DNA from: Flavihumibacter cheonanensis
Lineage (GTDB): Bacteria > Bacteroidota > Bacteroidia > Chitinophagales > Chitinophagaceae
Direction of reading: 5' to 3'
DNA: 64,000 bases
NCBI RefSeq assembly: GCF_022352215.1
Contig: NZ_JAKRWF010000001.1
Location: 1,302,001 to 1,366,000, forward strand
In this document: positions 26,313 to 34,886 of the stretch, piece after piece
How positions within the stretch are numbered: position 1 is the first letter of the stretch
How the letters are laid out: each line of letters begins with the position of its first letter
Notes under the pieces: model-generated
What the model was told of the DNA's origin: nothing
The model's database searches: none
Seen by the model: the letters and a program-made list of their open reading frames with translations, nothing else
Made by a program: the position numbers and the translations under genes

Positions 26313-27411
26313 CCTGGTCGATTTCCGCTGTAGTATTGTGTTTGCAGAAAGAGAAGCGAACCGCCACTTTGTTGGGGTCGTTGTTGAAAGCACGTATTAC
26401 ATGTGATCCCAAATCAGCACCACTGGTACAGGCACTTCCACCGGAAGCACAGATACCATTGATATCGAGGTTAAAGAGCAGCATTTCGGATTTCTCTGTT
26501 TTGGGGAATGCCACATTCAGTACAGTATATAAACTCTTGCCAAAGCAATCGCCATTGATGGTGGTTTCGGGAATTTCTTTCAGCAATTGCTGCGCCATAT
26601 AAGCTTTCAATTCCCCGATATAAGCACTGTCTTTTTCATAATTGGTCATTGCCAGTTCCAGGGCTTTGGCAAAACCAACAATTCCATAGAGGTTTTCTGT
26701 ACCTGCGCGCATGTTGCGCTCCTGCGATCCGCCATGAATAAAGGGTTTGATCTGTACATTTTCATTGATGTACAGGATACCTACTCCTTTTGGGCCATGA
26801 AATTTATGTCCGGCTCCTGTAATAAAATGAACCGGTGTATTGCGCAAATCAAAAGGATAATGCCCCACGGTTTGAACGGTATCGGAATGAAAAATGGCAT
26901 TGAACTCTTTACAGATCTCTCCTACTTTATGAATATCTGTCAGGTTACCAATTTCATTGTTCGCATGCATCAGGGTAACCAATGATTTCCCATCATGCGC
27001 AGCAAGCAGTTCCCTGAGTTGTCCCAGATCTACATGCCCGTCTGGTAAAACCCGGATCCAGCTAACAGCAATTCCATGTCGCTGCTGGAAGTATTCCACC
27101 GTATGCAGGGTTGCATGGTGTTCAATAGGTGAACTGATGATATGGGTGCAGCCAAGGTCCAGAATGGCTGCCTGTATAGCCGTATTACTGCTTTCTGTAC
27201 CCCCGGAAGTGAAAAAAATCTCAGCAGGATGTGCACCCAGTAATTTAGCCACGGTTTTACGGGCATTTTCAATAGCCAGCCGGCTTTCTCTCCCATAGGA
27301 ATAAATAGAAGATGGATTACCAAATTTCTCTGTCAGGTAAGGCATCATCGCTTCCAGAACAAGTGGATCGAGGGCCGTGGTAGCTGCGTTATCCAGGTAT
27401 ATGCGTTGCAC
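26284..27411 (-). CDS. Cysteine desulfurase (NifS/IscS family)
   Basis: 375 residues starting at GTG 27411; a stop lies a few codons upstream. A PLP enzyme that takes sulfur from cysteine for iron-sulfur clusters and thiolation. Motifs: YLDNAATT at the N-terminus, FTSGGTESSN, HSDTVQTVGH, the PLP lysine in GHKFHGPKG (Lys203), GGSQERNMRAGTEN and the catalytic Cys328 in SACTSG. The short loop around the Cys indicates the NifS/IscS class rather than SufS. Single minus-strand gene overlapping the convergent phosphodiesterase by 29 bp. Confidence 0.94.
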   Translation of the reverse strand: MQRIYLDNAATTALDPLVLEAMMPYLTEKFGNPSSIYSYGRESRLAIENARKTVAKLLGAHPAEIFFTSGGTESSNTAIQAAILDLGCTHIISSPIEHHATLHTVEYFQQRHGIAVSWIRVLPDGHVDLGQLRELLAAHDGKSLVTLMHANNEIGNLTDIHKVGEICKEFNAIFHSDTVQTVGHYPFDLRNTPVHFITGAGHKFHGPKGVGILYINENVQIKPFIHGGSQERNMRAGTENLYGIVGFAKALELAMTNYEKDSAYIGELKAYMAQQLLKEIPETTINGDCFGKSLYTVLNVAFPKTEKSEMLLFNLDINGICASGGSACTSGADLGSHVIRAFNNDPNKVAVRFSFCKHNTTAEIDQVIAKLKGMF

Positions 27412-27426
27412 AAGTATGATTTAAAT

Positions 27427-27453
27427 AAAAAAAGCCCGCTGATATCAGCGAGC
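27427..27453 (-). terminator. Intrinsic terminator of glmM
   Basis: On the minus strand GCTCGCTG-ATAT-CAGCGGGC (one U-G pair) is followed by seven T. It lies 42 bp past the glmM stop and 15 bp before the GTG of the cysteine desulfurase, so it separates the two transcripts. Confidence 0.88.
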
Positions 27454-27494
27454 CGCAAATTTCCAAAATTATTCTGATTAATCCCTGTTCGGAT

Positions 27495-28877
27495 TTATTG
27501 GATGAATTCTTTGATATCCTGCATCAGGCGCAAAGCGATATTGTTGGCAGTAGTCTCAAAATTACTCTCCGCATAAATCCGGATAATGGGTTCAGTATTG
27601 GAGGTCCTCAGGTGTACCCAGTCGGATTCAAATTCAATCTTCAAACCATCCTCCGTATTGATCGGCTGTTTTTTGTATTTCTTCTGAATCTGCTCAAAAA
27701 TTTCTTTCACATTGATTCCTTTCTCCAATTCAATTTTATTCTTGGAGATGAAATAATCCGGATATCTGTTTCGGAAAGATTTGATGCCGTTTTTGTGTTG
27801 TGCAAGCGCGCTCAGGAAAAGTCCGATTCCGATGAGCGCGTCGCGGCCATAATGAAAATCAGGCACGATGATTCCACCATTTCCTTCTCCACCAATCACC
27901 GCATTCATTTCTTTCATTTTCTTCACCACATTCACTTCACCTACTGCTGAAGGAAAATATTCTCCACCATGTTGCAGAGTGATCTCCTTAAGCGCTTTGG
28001 TGGATGACATATTGGAAACCGTATTTCCCTTCCGATGCGAAAGCACATAATCAGCAACCGCCACCAGTGTGAATTCCTCCCCAAACATGCTGCCATCTTC
28101 ACAAACAAAACAGAGCCTGTCCACATCCGGATCCACTGCAATACCCAAAGCAGCACCCTGTTTTTTTACTTCTGCACTTAAGGCAGATAAATTTTCGGGC
28201 AAAGGCTCGGGGTTGTGAGCAAACCGTCCGTTTACTTCTCCATTCAGCACAATTACTTCTTCCACTCCCAATGCATTTAACAGTTGCGGAACTGCCAGTG
28301 CGCCGGTGGAATTGATGGCGTCCACTACAACCTTAAACTGCTTTTGGGCAATGGCCTCGCGATTCACCAATGGGTAGTCCAGTACTGCCTGGATATGTTT
28401 TTCGAAGTAGCTGTTATTGGTAGTAACTGAACCCAGTTTATCAACCGATGCGAACTGAAATTTCTCACTGGCCGCAAGTTCCAGCACACGTGCACCGAGT
28501 TCAGCGGATATGAATTCTCCAGCACTGTTTAGTAGCTTCAGTGCATTCCATTCTTTTGGATTGTGACTGGCAGTCAGAATGATACCTCCATCCGCCTTTT
28601 CCCAAACCACTGCCATTTCTACAGTTGGAGTAGTACTCAGTCCCAGGTCAACTACATTGATACCAAGTCCCACCAGGGTTTGTGTTACCAATTGGCTTAC
28701 CATTTCACCGGAAATCCGTCCGTCTCTTCCTATTACAACCCTCGCAGTTTTTTGATTCTCTAATAAAACACTGCCATAGGCGGCAGCAAAACGAACAATA
28801 TCAAGAGGTGTTAAGTTTTCAGTAGGATTACCGCCGATCGTTCCTCTAATGCCAGAAATACTTTTTATCAATGCCAC
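27495..28877 (-). CDS. glmM: Phosphoglucosamine mutase (alpha-D-phosphohexomutase)
   Basis: 460 residues starting with GTG at 28877. It interconverts glucosamine-6-P and glucosamine-1-P for peptidoglycan and LPS precursors. Hallmarks: SISGIRGTIGG at the N-terminus, the phosphoserine loop TASHNP with Ser104, the metal-binding DPDVDR (Asp249, Asp251, Asp253), sugar loop GGEGNGGII and phosphate-binding RTSNTEPIIRIYAE. GEGNGG supports GlmM over phosphomannomutase, though Bacteroidota members are somewhat promiscuous. A strong terminator follows. Divergent from the methyltransferase. Confidence 0.9.
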   Translation of the reverse strand: MALIKSISGIRGTIGGNPTENLTPLDIVRFAAAYGSVLLENQKTARVVIGRDGRISGEMVSQLVTQTLVGLGINVVDLGLSTTPTVEMAVVWEKADGGIILTASHNPKEWNALKLLNSAGEFISAELGARVLELAASEKFQFASVDKLGSVTTNNSYFEKHIQAVLDYPLVNREAIAQKQFKVVVDAINSTGALAVPQLLNALGVEEVIVLNGEVNGRFAHNPEPLPENLSALSAEVKKQGAALGIAVDPDVDRLCFVCEDGSMFGEEFTLVAVADYVLSHRKGNTVSNMSSTKALKEITLQHGGEYFPSAVGEVNVVKKMKEMNAVIGGEGNGGIIVPDFHYGRDALIGIGLFLSALAQHKNGIKSFRNRYPDYFISKNKIELEKGINVKEIFEQIQKKYKKQPINTEDGLKIEFESDWVHLRTSNTEPIIRIYAESNFETTANNIALRLMQDIKEFIQ

Positions 28878-28971
28878 AATTCAAAGGTTTATGAGTTCAA
28901 AAATAAGCGTTTCTGCCTTGTGGTGAGCAGCCTAATTCCTGAAGATTTATCAAAAATTGGCCAGCTCCGAT

Positions 28972-28979
28972 TACATTTG
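28972..28979 (+). promoter_or_regulatory. -7 box of the SAM methyltransferase gene
   Basis: TACATTTG fits TAnnTTTG, 14 nt upstream of ATG 28994, within the 116-bp divergent region shared with glmM. Confidence 0.5.
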
Positions 28980-28993
28980 GTAAAAATATTCTA

Positions 28994-29749
28994 ATGGCAG
29001 CGGTAGAATGGTTCGAAAAATGGTTCGACTCCCCTTACTATCCGGTACTGTATCACCAGCGGGATGAAGCAGAAGCGGATGCATTTGTGGATCGGCTGAT
29101 CAACCATTTGAATCCCGTGCCAGCGGGCTCTAAACTGCTGGATATTGCCTGTGGCCGGGGACGTCATGCGCAACACCTGGCCAGTAAAGGATTTGATGTT
29201 ACTGGAATTGATTTATCTCCCTGCAGTATTGAAGCAGCCCAGCAATACAGTTCAGATACCCTTCATTTTTATTTACATGATATGCGTTTACCTTTTTGGG
29301 TGAACTATTTTGATTATGCTTTTAATTTCTTTACCAGTTTTGGTTATTTCCGAACGGAAAGAGAAAATTACAATGCCATCCGAACCATGGCCAATGCCCT
29401 GAAACCAGGTGGCACCCTGGTAATTGATTATTTAAATACCCACTACACGGAAGATAACCTGCAGTACACACAAGAGGAAGAATACAGGGGTATCAAATTC
29501 TATATCACTAAATGGTTTGATGAAACGCATTTTCATAAGAAAATCGAGATCATGGATGAACAACTTAGCGAACCATTGATATTTACTGAACAGGTGGCTA
29601 AGTATTCACTGGGGGATATGACAGATATGCTCGCATTTCACAATCTCCAGGTGCAGGAAGTGTATGGAGATTATTTCTTCGGACATTATGATGTAAAAAA
29701 ATCGCCCCGTATGATTGTGCTGGCGAAAAAATTCCTGCCACCTATTTAG
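28994..29749 (+). CDS. Class I SAM-dependent methyltransferase
   Basis: 251 residues. SAM-binding motif I is LLDIACGRGRHAQHL (48-62) and motif II ends at VTGIDLSPCS. YAFNFFTSFGYF and ALKPGGTLVIDYLNTHY are motifs IV and VI. The C-terminal part is a beta-rich cap (KWFDETHFHKKIEIMDEQ). The substrate is not deducible; similar proteins are annotated only as methyltransferase domain proteins. Cytosolic, single-gene transcript. The last 8 bp overlap the convergent LTA-synthase-like gene. Confidence 0.88.
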   Translation: MAAVEWFEKWFDSPYYPVLYHQRDEAEADAFVDRLINHLNPVPAGSKLLDIACGRGRHAQHLASKGFDVTGIDLSPCSIEAAQQYSSDTLHFYLHDMRLPFWVNYFDYAFNFFTSFGYFRTERENYNAIRTMANALKPGGTLVIDYLNTHYTEDNLQYTQEEEYRGIKFYITKWFDETHFHKKIEIMDEQLSEPLIFTEQVAKYSLGDMTDMLAFHNLQVQEVYGDYFFGHYDVKKSPRMIVLAKKFLPPI

Positions 29750-31742
29750 CCGTTGTTTTTTTGTTGTGTAACAAAAGATAGCGGGCCGTTTCAAAATAAG
29801 CCTGCGACCACCATTCATACCAGTCAACCGGCGGCTCCTCTTTGTTTTGTTCTTTATTAAAATCTGCCCAAACAATACTTTGAATATCACCCTGCAATGA
29901 TTTAGAATAATAAAACTGATCGTATAAAATACCCCGGTTTTTATTGTTGATATCCAGAATAAAGGCCCTGCTTTCAGCACCCTTTCCAGAGAAATGCATA
30001 TTGGCCAGGTCTCTGCCCATTGTTGAATTCCGGTAGGGAATATTTGCAATGCCGGCAATGGTTGGGAGCACATCCACCTGGGAAGCTAGATCATGCACCC
30101 GCTTTACCGGAATTTTTCCGGGTGCATAAAACAGGAGGGGCACATGATTGGAAGAAAGTGAATTTTTTGTCCAGGACTCAGGGAACAATGGCCCTGCATT
30201 TCCGGCGATGCCGTGATCACCTACAAATACAAAGAGTGTATTTTCAAAATATGGAGCCGTTTTTGCCTGCTCCATGAATGTTTTGAAACAATAATCCGTA
30301 TATCGGAATGCATTCAGTTCCTCGTTGGATTCGAATCCATATTTACGTAAACTATCCAGGGGGAAATTCACAACGCCCAGCGCTTCGCGGTCTTCTTCCG
30401 GTATCGTGTAGGGGCGATGGTTATCGGCTGTTTGTATGACTGCAAAAAAAGGATGTTGTTCGTTACGCAATATTTTATCGGCCTGTAAAAAAAGATGTTT
30501 ATCGCTGATACCCCAAACATCAATCTTGGGTGCATCATAATCCTGCTCTTCAAAAATTTTTAAGCCCGCAATATTGTTATTGAGAATGCCTCTGATATTC
30601 GCCCAACTGGTACTGCCCCCGATGAAATAATATTTACTGTGGTCTTTAAAATCATTTACGATCATGTGCTGATCCACCATCATAGGATTGCGACTGGAAG
30701 TTTTCACCAGTTCCACATCCGGGATGCCAGTTAAAGTGGCCCAAACGCCCCGCGCAGTGGCAATGGTTGGGGTGAAACAGTTATCGAAAAACAATCCATT
30801 TTTACAGAGTTCCGCAAAATAGGGAGTCGTATTCAGGGGATTGCCCCACATGGAACTTTTATACCCGCTGAAACTTTCACAAATCACCAGTATAATATTG
30901 GGTGTTTGAGTGCCTGCCCAGTTTGCAAGCGTATCGGGCTGAACCTGACGGGTATACCTAAGCGCCGTGCTATCCTTTTCAGTAACTCCCAGCCAATCCG
31001 CCATCTGGTTATAGGAAGCCCGGACTTTCGCCAGGTCGTAGGAGGTAGTTCTGAAACTAAATGAACTGAAAAACGACTGAATGGGGTTCAATGCGATATT
31101 GGCTTTGAAATCAGAGCCCAGGTTAAAGGCATCACTCCAGCGAAGGGGGTACTGCCCTACCCGGCCAAAAATTCCAATTGCAAATAGTATCCCCAATAGC
31201 AGCGGATACATCCATTTGAAAGGAGATACTATTGGTTGAGCTGGCTTTTCTGTCCATTTGAACATGCGTCGAAGGCTTAAAACCATCAACCAGGTAAGCA
31301 CGATTATAGCCAGCAGCAATTGAATAACCGGATAGGTCTGCCACACCATGGTGGCTGAAATACCGGCATCCTGCAGGAAACTTAAGGCACTGGCATTGAT
31401 GCGTTGGTTCAGGTAGCGGAAATGAAGAAAATCAATGATATAGAAAATGATCAGTACCAAAAACACGAGGCCCAATATCCAGGTCCAGCCTTTTTTAGCA
31501 GCCTTGTTTTGAAAGGGATTCAGTGGCTTAAAGCTCCCCAGTACTAACAGTACCAGTCCAATTACAGATACCAATCTAAGGTCATACCGTACTCCCAGCC
31601 AGAAAACCGGCCAATTGGAACCAGCTTCTTGTCCGGGTATGGCAAAGATCATATAAGTAAACAATCTTGCCACACTCATGGTGACCAACAAAAAAATAAG
31701 TACCAATAAAATCCATCGAATCAATGGGGACAATCGAAACAT
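29742..31742 (-). CDS. LTA-synthase/sulfatase-family membrane phosphotransferase
   Basis: 666 residues. Five membrane helices in the first ~190 residues (SPLIRWILLVLIFLLVTMSV at the start) are followed by a large periplasmic sulfatase-fold domain. VICESFSGYKSSMWG holds the first metal site, ATARGVWATLTG the catalytic Thr329, and VFVGDHGIAGNAG the C-terminal metal site. This is the layout of lipoteichoic acid synthase and of Gram-negative phosphoethanolamine or phosphoglycerol transferases. In Bacteroidota the acceptor is unknown. It is divergent from a PAP2 phosphatase (79 bp apart), a sensible pair for phospholipid head-group transfer, though that link is inference. Confidence 0.9.
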   Translation of the reverse strand: MFRLSPLIRWILLVLIFLLVTMSVARLFTYMIFAIPGQEAGSNWPVFWLGVRYDLRLVSVIGLVLLVLGSFKPLNPFQNKAAKKGWTWILGLVFLVLIIFYIIDFLHFRYLNQRINASALSFLQDAGISATMVWQTYPVIQLLLAIIVLTWLMVLSLRRMFKWTEKPAQPIVSPFKWMYPLLLGILFAIGIFGRVGQYPLRWSDAFNLGSDFKANIALNPIQSFFSSFSFRTTSYDLAKVRASYNQMADWLGVTEKDSTALRYTRQVQPDTLANWAGTQTPNIILVICESFSGYKSSMWGNPLNTTPYFAELCKNGLFFDNCFTPTIATARGVWATLTGIPDVELVKTSSRNPMMVDQHMIVNDFKDHSKYYFIGGSTSWANIRGILNNNIAGLKIFEEQDYDAPKIDVWGISDKHLFLQADKILRNEQHPFFAVIQTADNHRPYTIPEEDREALGVVNFPLDSLRKYGFESNEELNAFRYTDYCFKTFMEQAKTAPYFENTLFVFVGDHGIAGNAGPLFPESWTKNSLSSNHVPLLFYAPGKIPVKRVHDLASQVDVLPTIAGIANIPYRNSTMGRDLANMHFSGKGAESRAFILDINNKNRGILYDQFYYSKSLQGDIQSIVWADFNKEQNKEEPPVDWYEWWSQAYFETARYLLLHNKKTTAK

Positions 31743-31821
31743 GTGCGCGAATTTCGCAATTATTTACACATACCGGTTTAATTCTTGCTAACTACTTATT
31801 TTTGTGTAAGTTGTAATAGAT

Positions 31822-32409
31822 ATGGAATTTTTTAAACGGCTGGTGGAATGGGATCAGCACCTGCTTCTTGAGATCAATACCCACTGGCAGTATCCGGTGC
31901 TGGATTTCCTGTTCCAGCATATTCGGGAAACTTATTTCTGGATACCCTTGTACCTGTTTTTCCTTGTCCTGGCGATCCAGAATTTTGGAAGAAAGGGTTG
32001 GTGGTGGGTTCTATTTGCTATCTGTACCATCGCGCTCACAGATCAATTCAGCAGCAACCTGATTAAAAATAACATTATTCGTTTACGCCCTTGCAGAGAT
32101 CCTGAATTAATGGATCAGTTGCGTTTTTTTGTACGATACTGTCCCCGCAGCAGCAGTTTTACCTCTTCTCACGCGACTAATCATTTTGGATTTGCCACTT
32201 TTGTTGCTACCACCCTGCGGCCCTACCTGGGCAGATGGATCAACTGCCTTTTTGTATTTGCCGGTTTGGTAGCATTCGCACAGGTTTATGTAGCAGTGCA
32301 CTACCCACTGGATGTACTGGCAGGTGGTTTGTTTGGATTCCTGCTGGGTATGCTGATGAGTAGTATCTTCAATAAAAATATTGGCCTGCCCAAACTGGCT
32401 GGAAGCTGA
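31822..32409 (+). CDS. PAP2-type membrane phosphatase
   Basis: 195 residues, about five membrane helices. The three phosphatase motifs are KNNIIRLRP, SSFTSSHATN and AQVYVAVHYPLDVLAG, supplying the Lys-Arg, Ser-His and Arg-like/His-Asp residues. Likely dephosphorylates undecaprenyl-pyrophosphate or phosphatidate on the periplasmic side; UppP-type activity is plausible but not proven. A TATTTTTG box lies at 31797-31804, 17 nt before the ATG. The CNNM/HlyC gene follows after 11 bp, so the two probably share a transcript. Confidence 0.9.
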   Translation: MEFFKRLVEWDQHLLLEINTHWQYPVLDFLFQHIRETYFWIPLYLFFLVLAIQNFGRKGWWWVLFAICTIALTDQFSSNLIKNNIIRLRPCRDPELMDQLRFFVRYCPRSSSFTSSHATNHFGFATFVATTLRPYLGRWINCLFVFAGLVAFAQVYVAVHYPLDVLAGGLFGFLLGMLMSSIFNKNIGLPKLAGS

Positions 32410-32420
32410 ACTAAGCAATC

Positions 32421-33722
32421 ATGATAGAGATCTTTATAATATTTGGTTTAATACTGTTGAATGGCCTTTTTTCAATGGCCGAAATAGCACTGGTTTCAGC
32501 AAGAAAAGCAAGGTTGGAGGCACAGGCACAGAGAGGTGATGTACGAGCAAAAGAAGCATTGGCACTGGCCAACCACCCCGACACGTTTTTATCAACCGTA
32601 CAGATTGGTATCACCCTCATTGGGATCTTAACCGGTATTTTCTCAGGAGATACGGTTACATCTGATGTGGCTGCCTTTTTCAAAGACATCCCTTTCTTAA
32701 GTGCTTACAGTAATGGACTTGCAACTGCAGTAGTCGTGATTGTGCTCACCTATTTCAGTATGGTGCTGGGTGAATTATTACCCAAACGAATCGGTTTATC
32801 CAATCCGGAAAAAATCGCGAAGCTGGCAGCAGGCCCGATGCGCATCATCAGTTTGGCAACGCACCCTTTTATCTGGCTCTTAAGCAAATCGACCTATTTA
32901 TTAACGCGTTTGCTGGGTGTAAAACCGAATGACTCACAGGTAACGGAAGAAGAGATCAAAGCGATTATCAGTGAGGGCACGGAACAGGGAACCATTGAAG
33001 AAGCAGAGCAGGAAATCATTGAACGGGTGTTTCATTTGGGCGACCGGAACATTACCTCCCTGATGACACACCGCAGTGATATCATCTGGTTTGATCTGAA
33101 TGACAATGAGCAAAGCATCAAGGAAAAAATTGTAAAAGAACCGCACAGCATTTATCCCATTTGTGATGGGGATATAGATGATATCAAAGGAGTAGTTTCC
33201 ATTAAAGACCTCTATATCACCAGCGATCTCACCCTGTTCAAACATATTATGAAACCCGCCATGTTTGTTCCGGAAAACAATACCGCCTACCGGGTGCTGG
33301 AGAAATTCAAGGAAACCCAGCTCCACTCCTGTTTTATCGTGGATGAATATGGATCGGTATTAGGAATGATTACGCTGAATGATATCCTCGAAGCCATTGT
33401 GGGTGATTTGCCTCAGCCGGATATCGAAGATTATGAAATCATCAAACGTGATGATGGCTCCTACCTGGTAGATGCGCAGATTCCTTTCTATGATTTCCTT
33501 TCCCGCTTTGAAATGACCGACTGGATGCATGAAGGAGAACAGGAATTCAATACCCTTGCCGGATTTATTTTACACAAACTGGAACGGATTCCTCATACCG
33601 GCGATACGCTTGAATGGAAAGGATTCCGGTTTGAAATTATCGATATGGACTCCCTGCGTATTGATAAAATCCTTGTTACTATTTCCCAGGATATCCGGGA
33701 AGGAATGGATGATGAAGATTAA
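32421..33722 (+). CDS. CNNM/HlyC-CorC-family transporter (hemolysin family)
   Basis: 433 residues. DUF21/CNNM transmembrane domain at ~1-190 (LILLNGLFSMAEIALVSARKARLE, VLTYFSMVLGELLPKRIGL). A CBS-pair follows at ~200-335 (RVFHLGDRNITSLMTHRSDI, IKGVVSIKDLYI, FIVDEYGSVLGMITLNDILE). The C-terminal CorC_HlyC domain spans ~345-425 (LVDAQIPFYDFL, FNTLAGFILHKL). Members export magnesium or other divalent ions, or affect their balance; haemolysin is a historical name. Probably co-transcribed with PAP2. The stop overlaps the convergent DUF6702 gene by 4 bp. Confidence 0.93.
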   Translation: MIEIFIIFGLILLNGLFSMAEIALVSARKARLEAQAQRGDVRAKEALALANHPDTFLSTVQIGITLIGILTGIFSGDTVTSDVAAFFKDIPFLSAYSNGLATAVVVIVLTYFSMVLGELLPKRIGLSNPEKIAKLAAGPMRIISLATHPFIWLLSKSTYLLTRLLGVKPNDSQVTEEEIKAIISEGTEQGTIEEAEQEIIERVFHLGDRNITSLMTHRSDIIWFDLNDNEQSIKEKIVKEPHSIYPICDGDIDDIKGVVSIKDLYITSDLTLFKHIMKPAMFVPENNTAYRVLEKFKETQLHSCFIVDEYGSVLGMITLNDILEAIVGDLPQPDIEDYEIIKRDDGSYLVDAQIPFYDFLSRFEMTDWMHEGEQEFNTLAGFILHKLERIPHTGDTLEWKGFRFEIIDMDSLRIDKILVTISQDIREGMDDED

Positions 33723-34207
33723 AAACTGGCACTGAACTGCCTTTCCGGATTCATGACCTTTCCACTTTTACGCTGGCCGTTTGCATTCAGGTGCATAATA
33801 TGTATCTGCTGATCGAGTACATTGTACAACAGTGTGTTTTCAATAGCCAGCTGTTTTACTTCTGCAATATTGGAAACCTGGACATAACACCAGGCGGCTT
33901 CTCTTTCTTTTTCGTATCCGACATATTCAAATGTAACTGGTTTGCCGTTTACTTTTAAATGAACATTATTCTGAATATATTGAAAAATCCAGGCATCTGT
34001 CTGTTTGGGATCTTTTGGATTGGTCAGGTCTACGGTTGTTTTGTATTGTGCAGAAAGCCCCCTTTCAAAATCATCAATAAATAACTTGATACTGATCTCC
34101 AGCGTCTGGTCGGCTTTATTGTGTTGCACTTCGGTTACTCCCACAAAAAATGGATGCATCCAGCTCATCCAGGAAACCAACATCCATTTAAACAAAATTG
34201 CAGCCAT
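33719..34207 (-). CDS. DUF6702 family exported protein
   Basis: 162 residues. The N-terminal hydrophobic stretch (MAAILFKWMLVSWMSWMHPF) is a weak signal peptide or anchor. The mature part HPFFVGVTEVQHNKADQTLE starts the DUF6702 beta domain, followed by KLFIDDFERGLS and the C-terminal IEIENTLLYNVLDQQIHIMHL-like pattern. DUF6702 genes usually sit beside HupE/UreJ and M1-peptidase genes in Bacteroidota, exactly as here (divergent, 58 bp from HupE). The HPFF motif right after the signal suggests metal or ligand contact. Function unknown. Confidence 0.78.
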   Translation of the reverse strand: MAAILFKWMLVSWMSWMHPFFVGVTEVQHNKADQTLEISIKLFIDDFERGLSAQYKTTVDLTNPKDPKQTDAWIFQYIQNNVHLKVNGKPVTFEYVGYEKEREAAWCYVQVSNIAEVKQLAIENTLLYNVLDQQIHIMHLNANGQRKSGKVMNPERQFSASF

Positions 34208-34265
34208 TGAACATTTTTATTTTTCCAGCACAAAACTCTGTTTTATTTTGGTAGCTTACGAATTT

Positions 34266-34886
34266 ATGCAGGATTTTAACCTTTACTTCGGGCTCGGTGT
34301 AGAACATATCCTAACCTGGGATGCGTTGGATCACATATTATTTGTTTCTGCACTTTGTTTGCGGTACAAACTGGAGGACTGGAAAAAAGTTGCCATCCTG
34401 GTAACAGCTTTTACCATTGGTCATAGTCTTACACTGATATTAAGCGTTTTGGGATATGTAACGGTATCTGTACCATGGATTGAATTTCTGATTGCGCTCA
34501 CCATTGCCGGTACTGCAGGCATCAACCTGTTTTTCAAACCGGGAGGAAAGCCTGAGAAATTACCAATCATTTATTTTTTCGCGTTGTTTTTCGGTATGAT
34601 ACATGGATTGGCATATGCCAACCTCCTGCTCGACCTTGAAGGCGGTGAGAACCTGACCAGTCATTTACTGGCTTTCAACCTTGGTATTGAAGTTGCGCAA
34701 TTATTAGTGGTAGCGGTTGTCTTGGCGCTATCCTTTATTTTTGTAGAGAAGTTGAACATTCCTCAACTATGGTGGATCCGGGTTTGGTCTTTATTGATTC
34801 TACTATTCGCACTTAAAATTGCGTGGGAAAGATTCCCGGAATTATTAAATAAAACACAAACAGCAATAATAACAACAAAGCAATGA
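34266..34886 (+). CDS. HupE/UreJ-family membrane protein
   Basis: 206 residues from ATG 34266, chosen because the longer frame overlaps the divergent DUF6702 gene. Six or seven membrane helices. Family markers: LGVEHILTWDALDHILFV near the start, AFTIGHSLTLILSVL, and FGMIHGLAYANLLLD with conserved His residues that could bind a metal. HupE/UreJ proteins are linked to nickel or cobalt uptake; the Bacteroidota branch is unproven. The stop overlaps the next ATG (ATGA), implying translational coupling to the M1 peptidase. Confidence 0.88.
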   Translation: MQDFNLYFGLGVEHILTWDALDHILFVSALCLRYKLEDWKKVAILVTAFTIGHSLTLILSVLGYVTVSVPWIEFLIALTIAGTAGINLFFKPGGKPEKLPIIYFFALFFGMIHGLAYANLLLDLEGGENLTSHLLAFNLGIEVAQLLVVAVVLALSFIFVEKLNIPQLWWIRVWSLLILLFALKIAWERFPELLNKTQTAIITTKQ

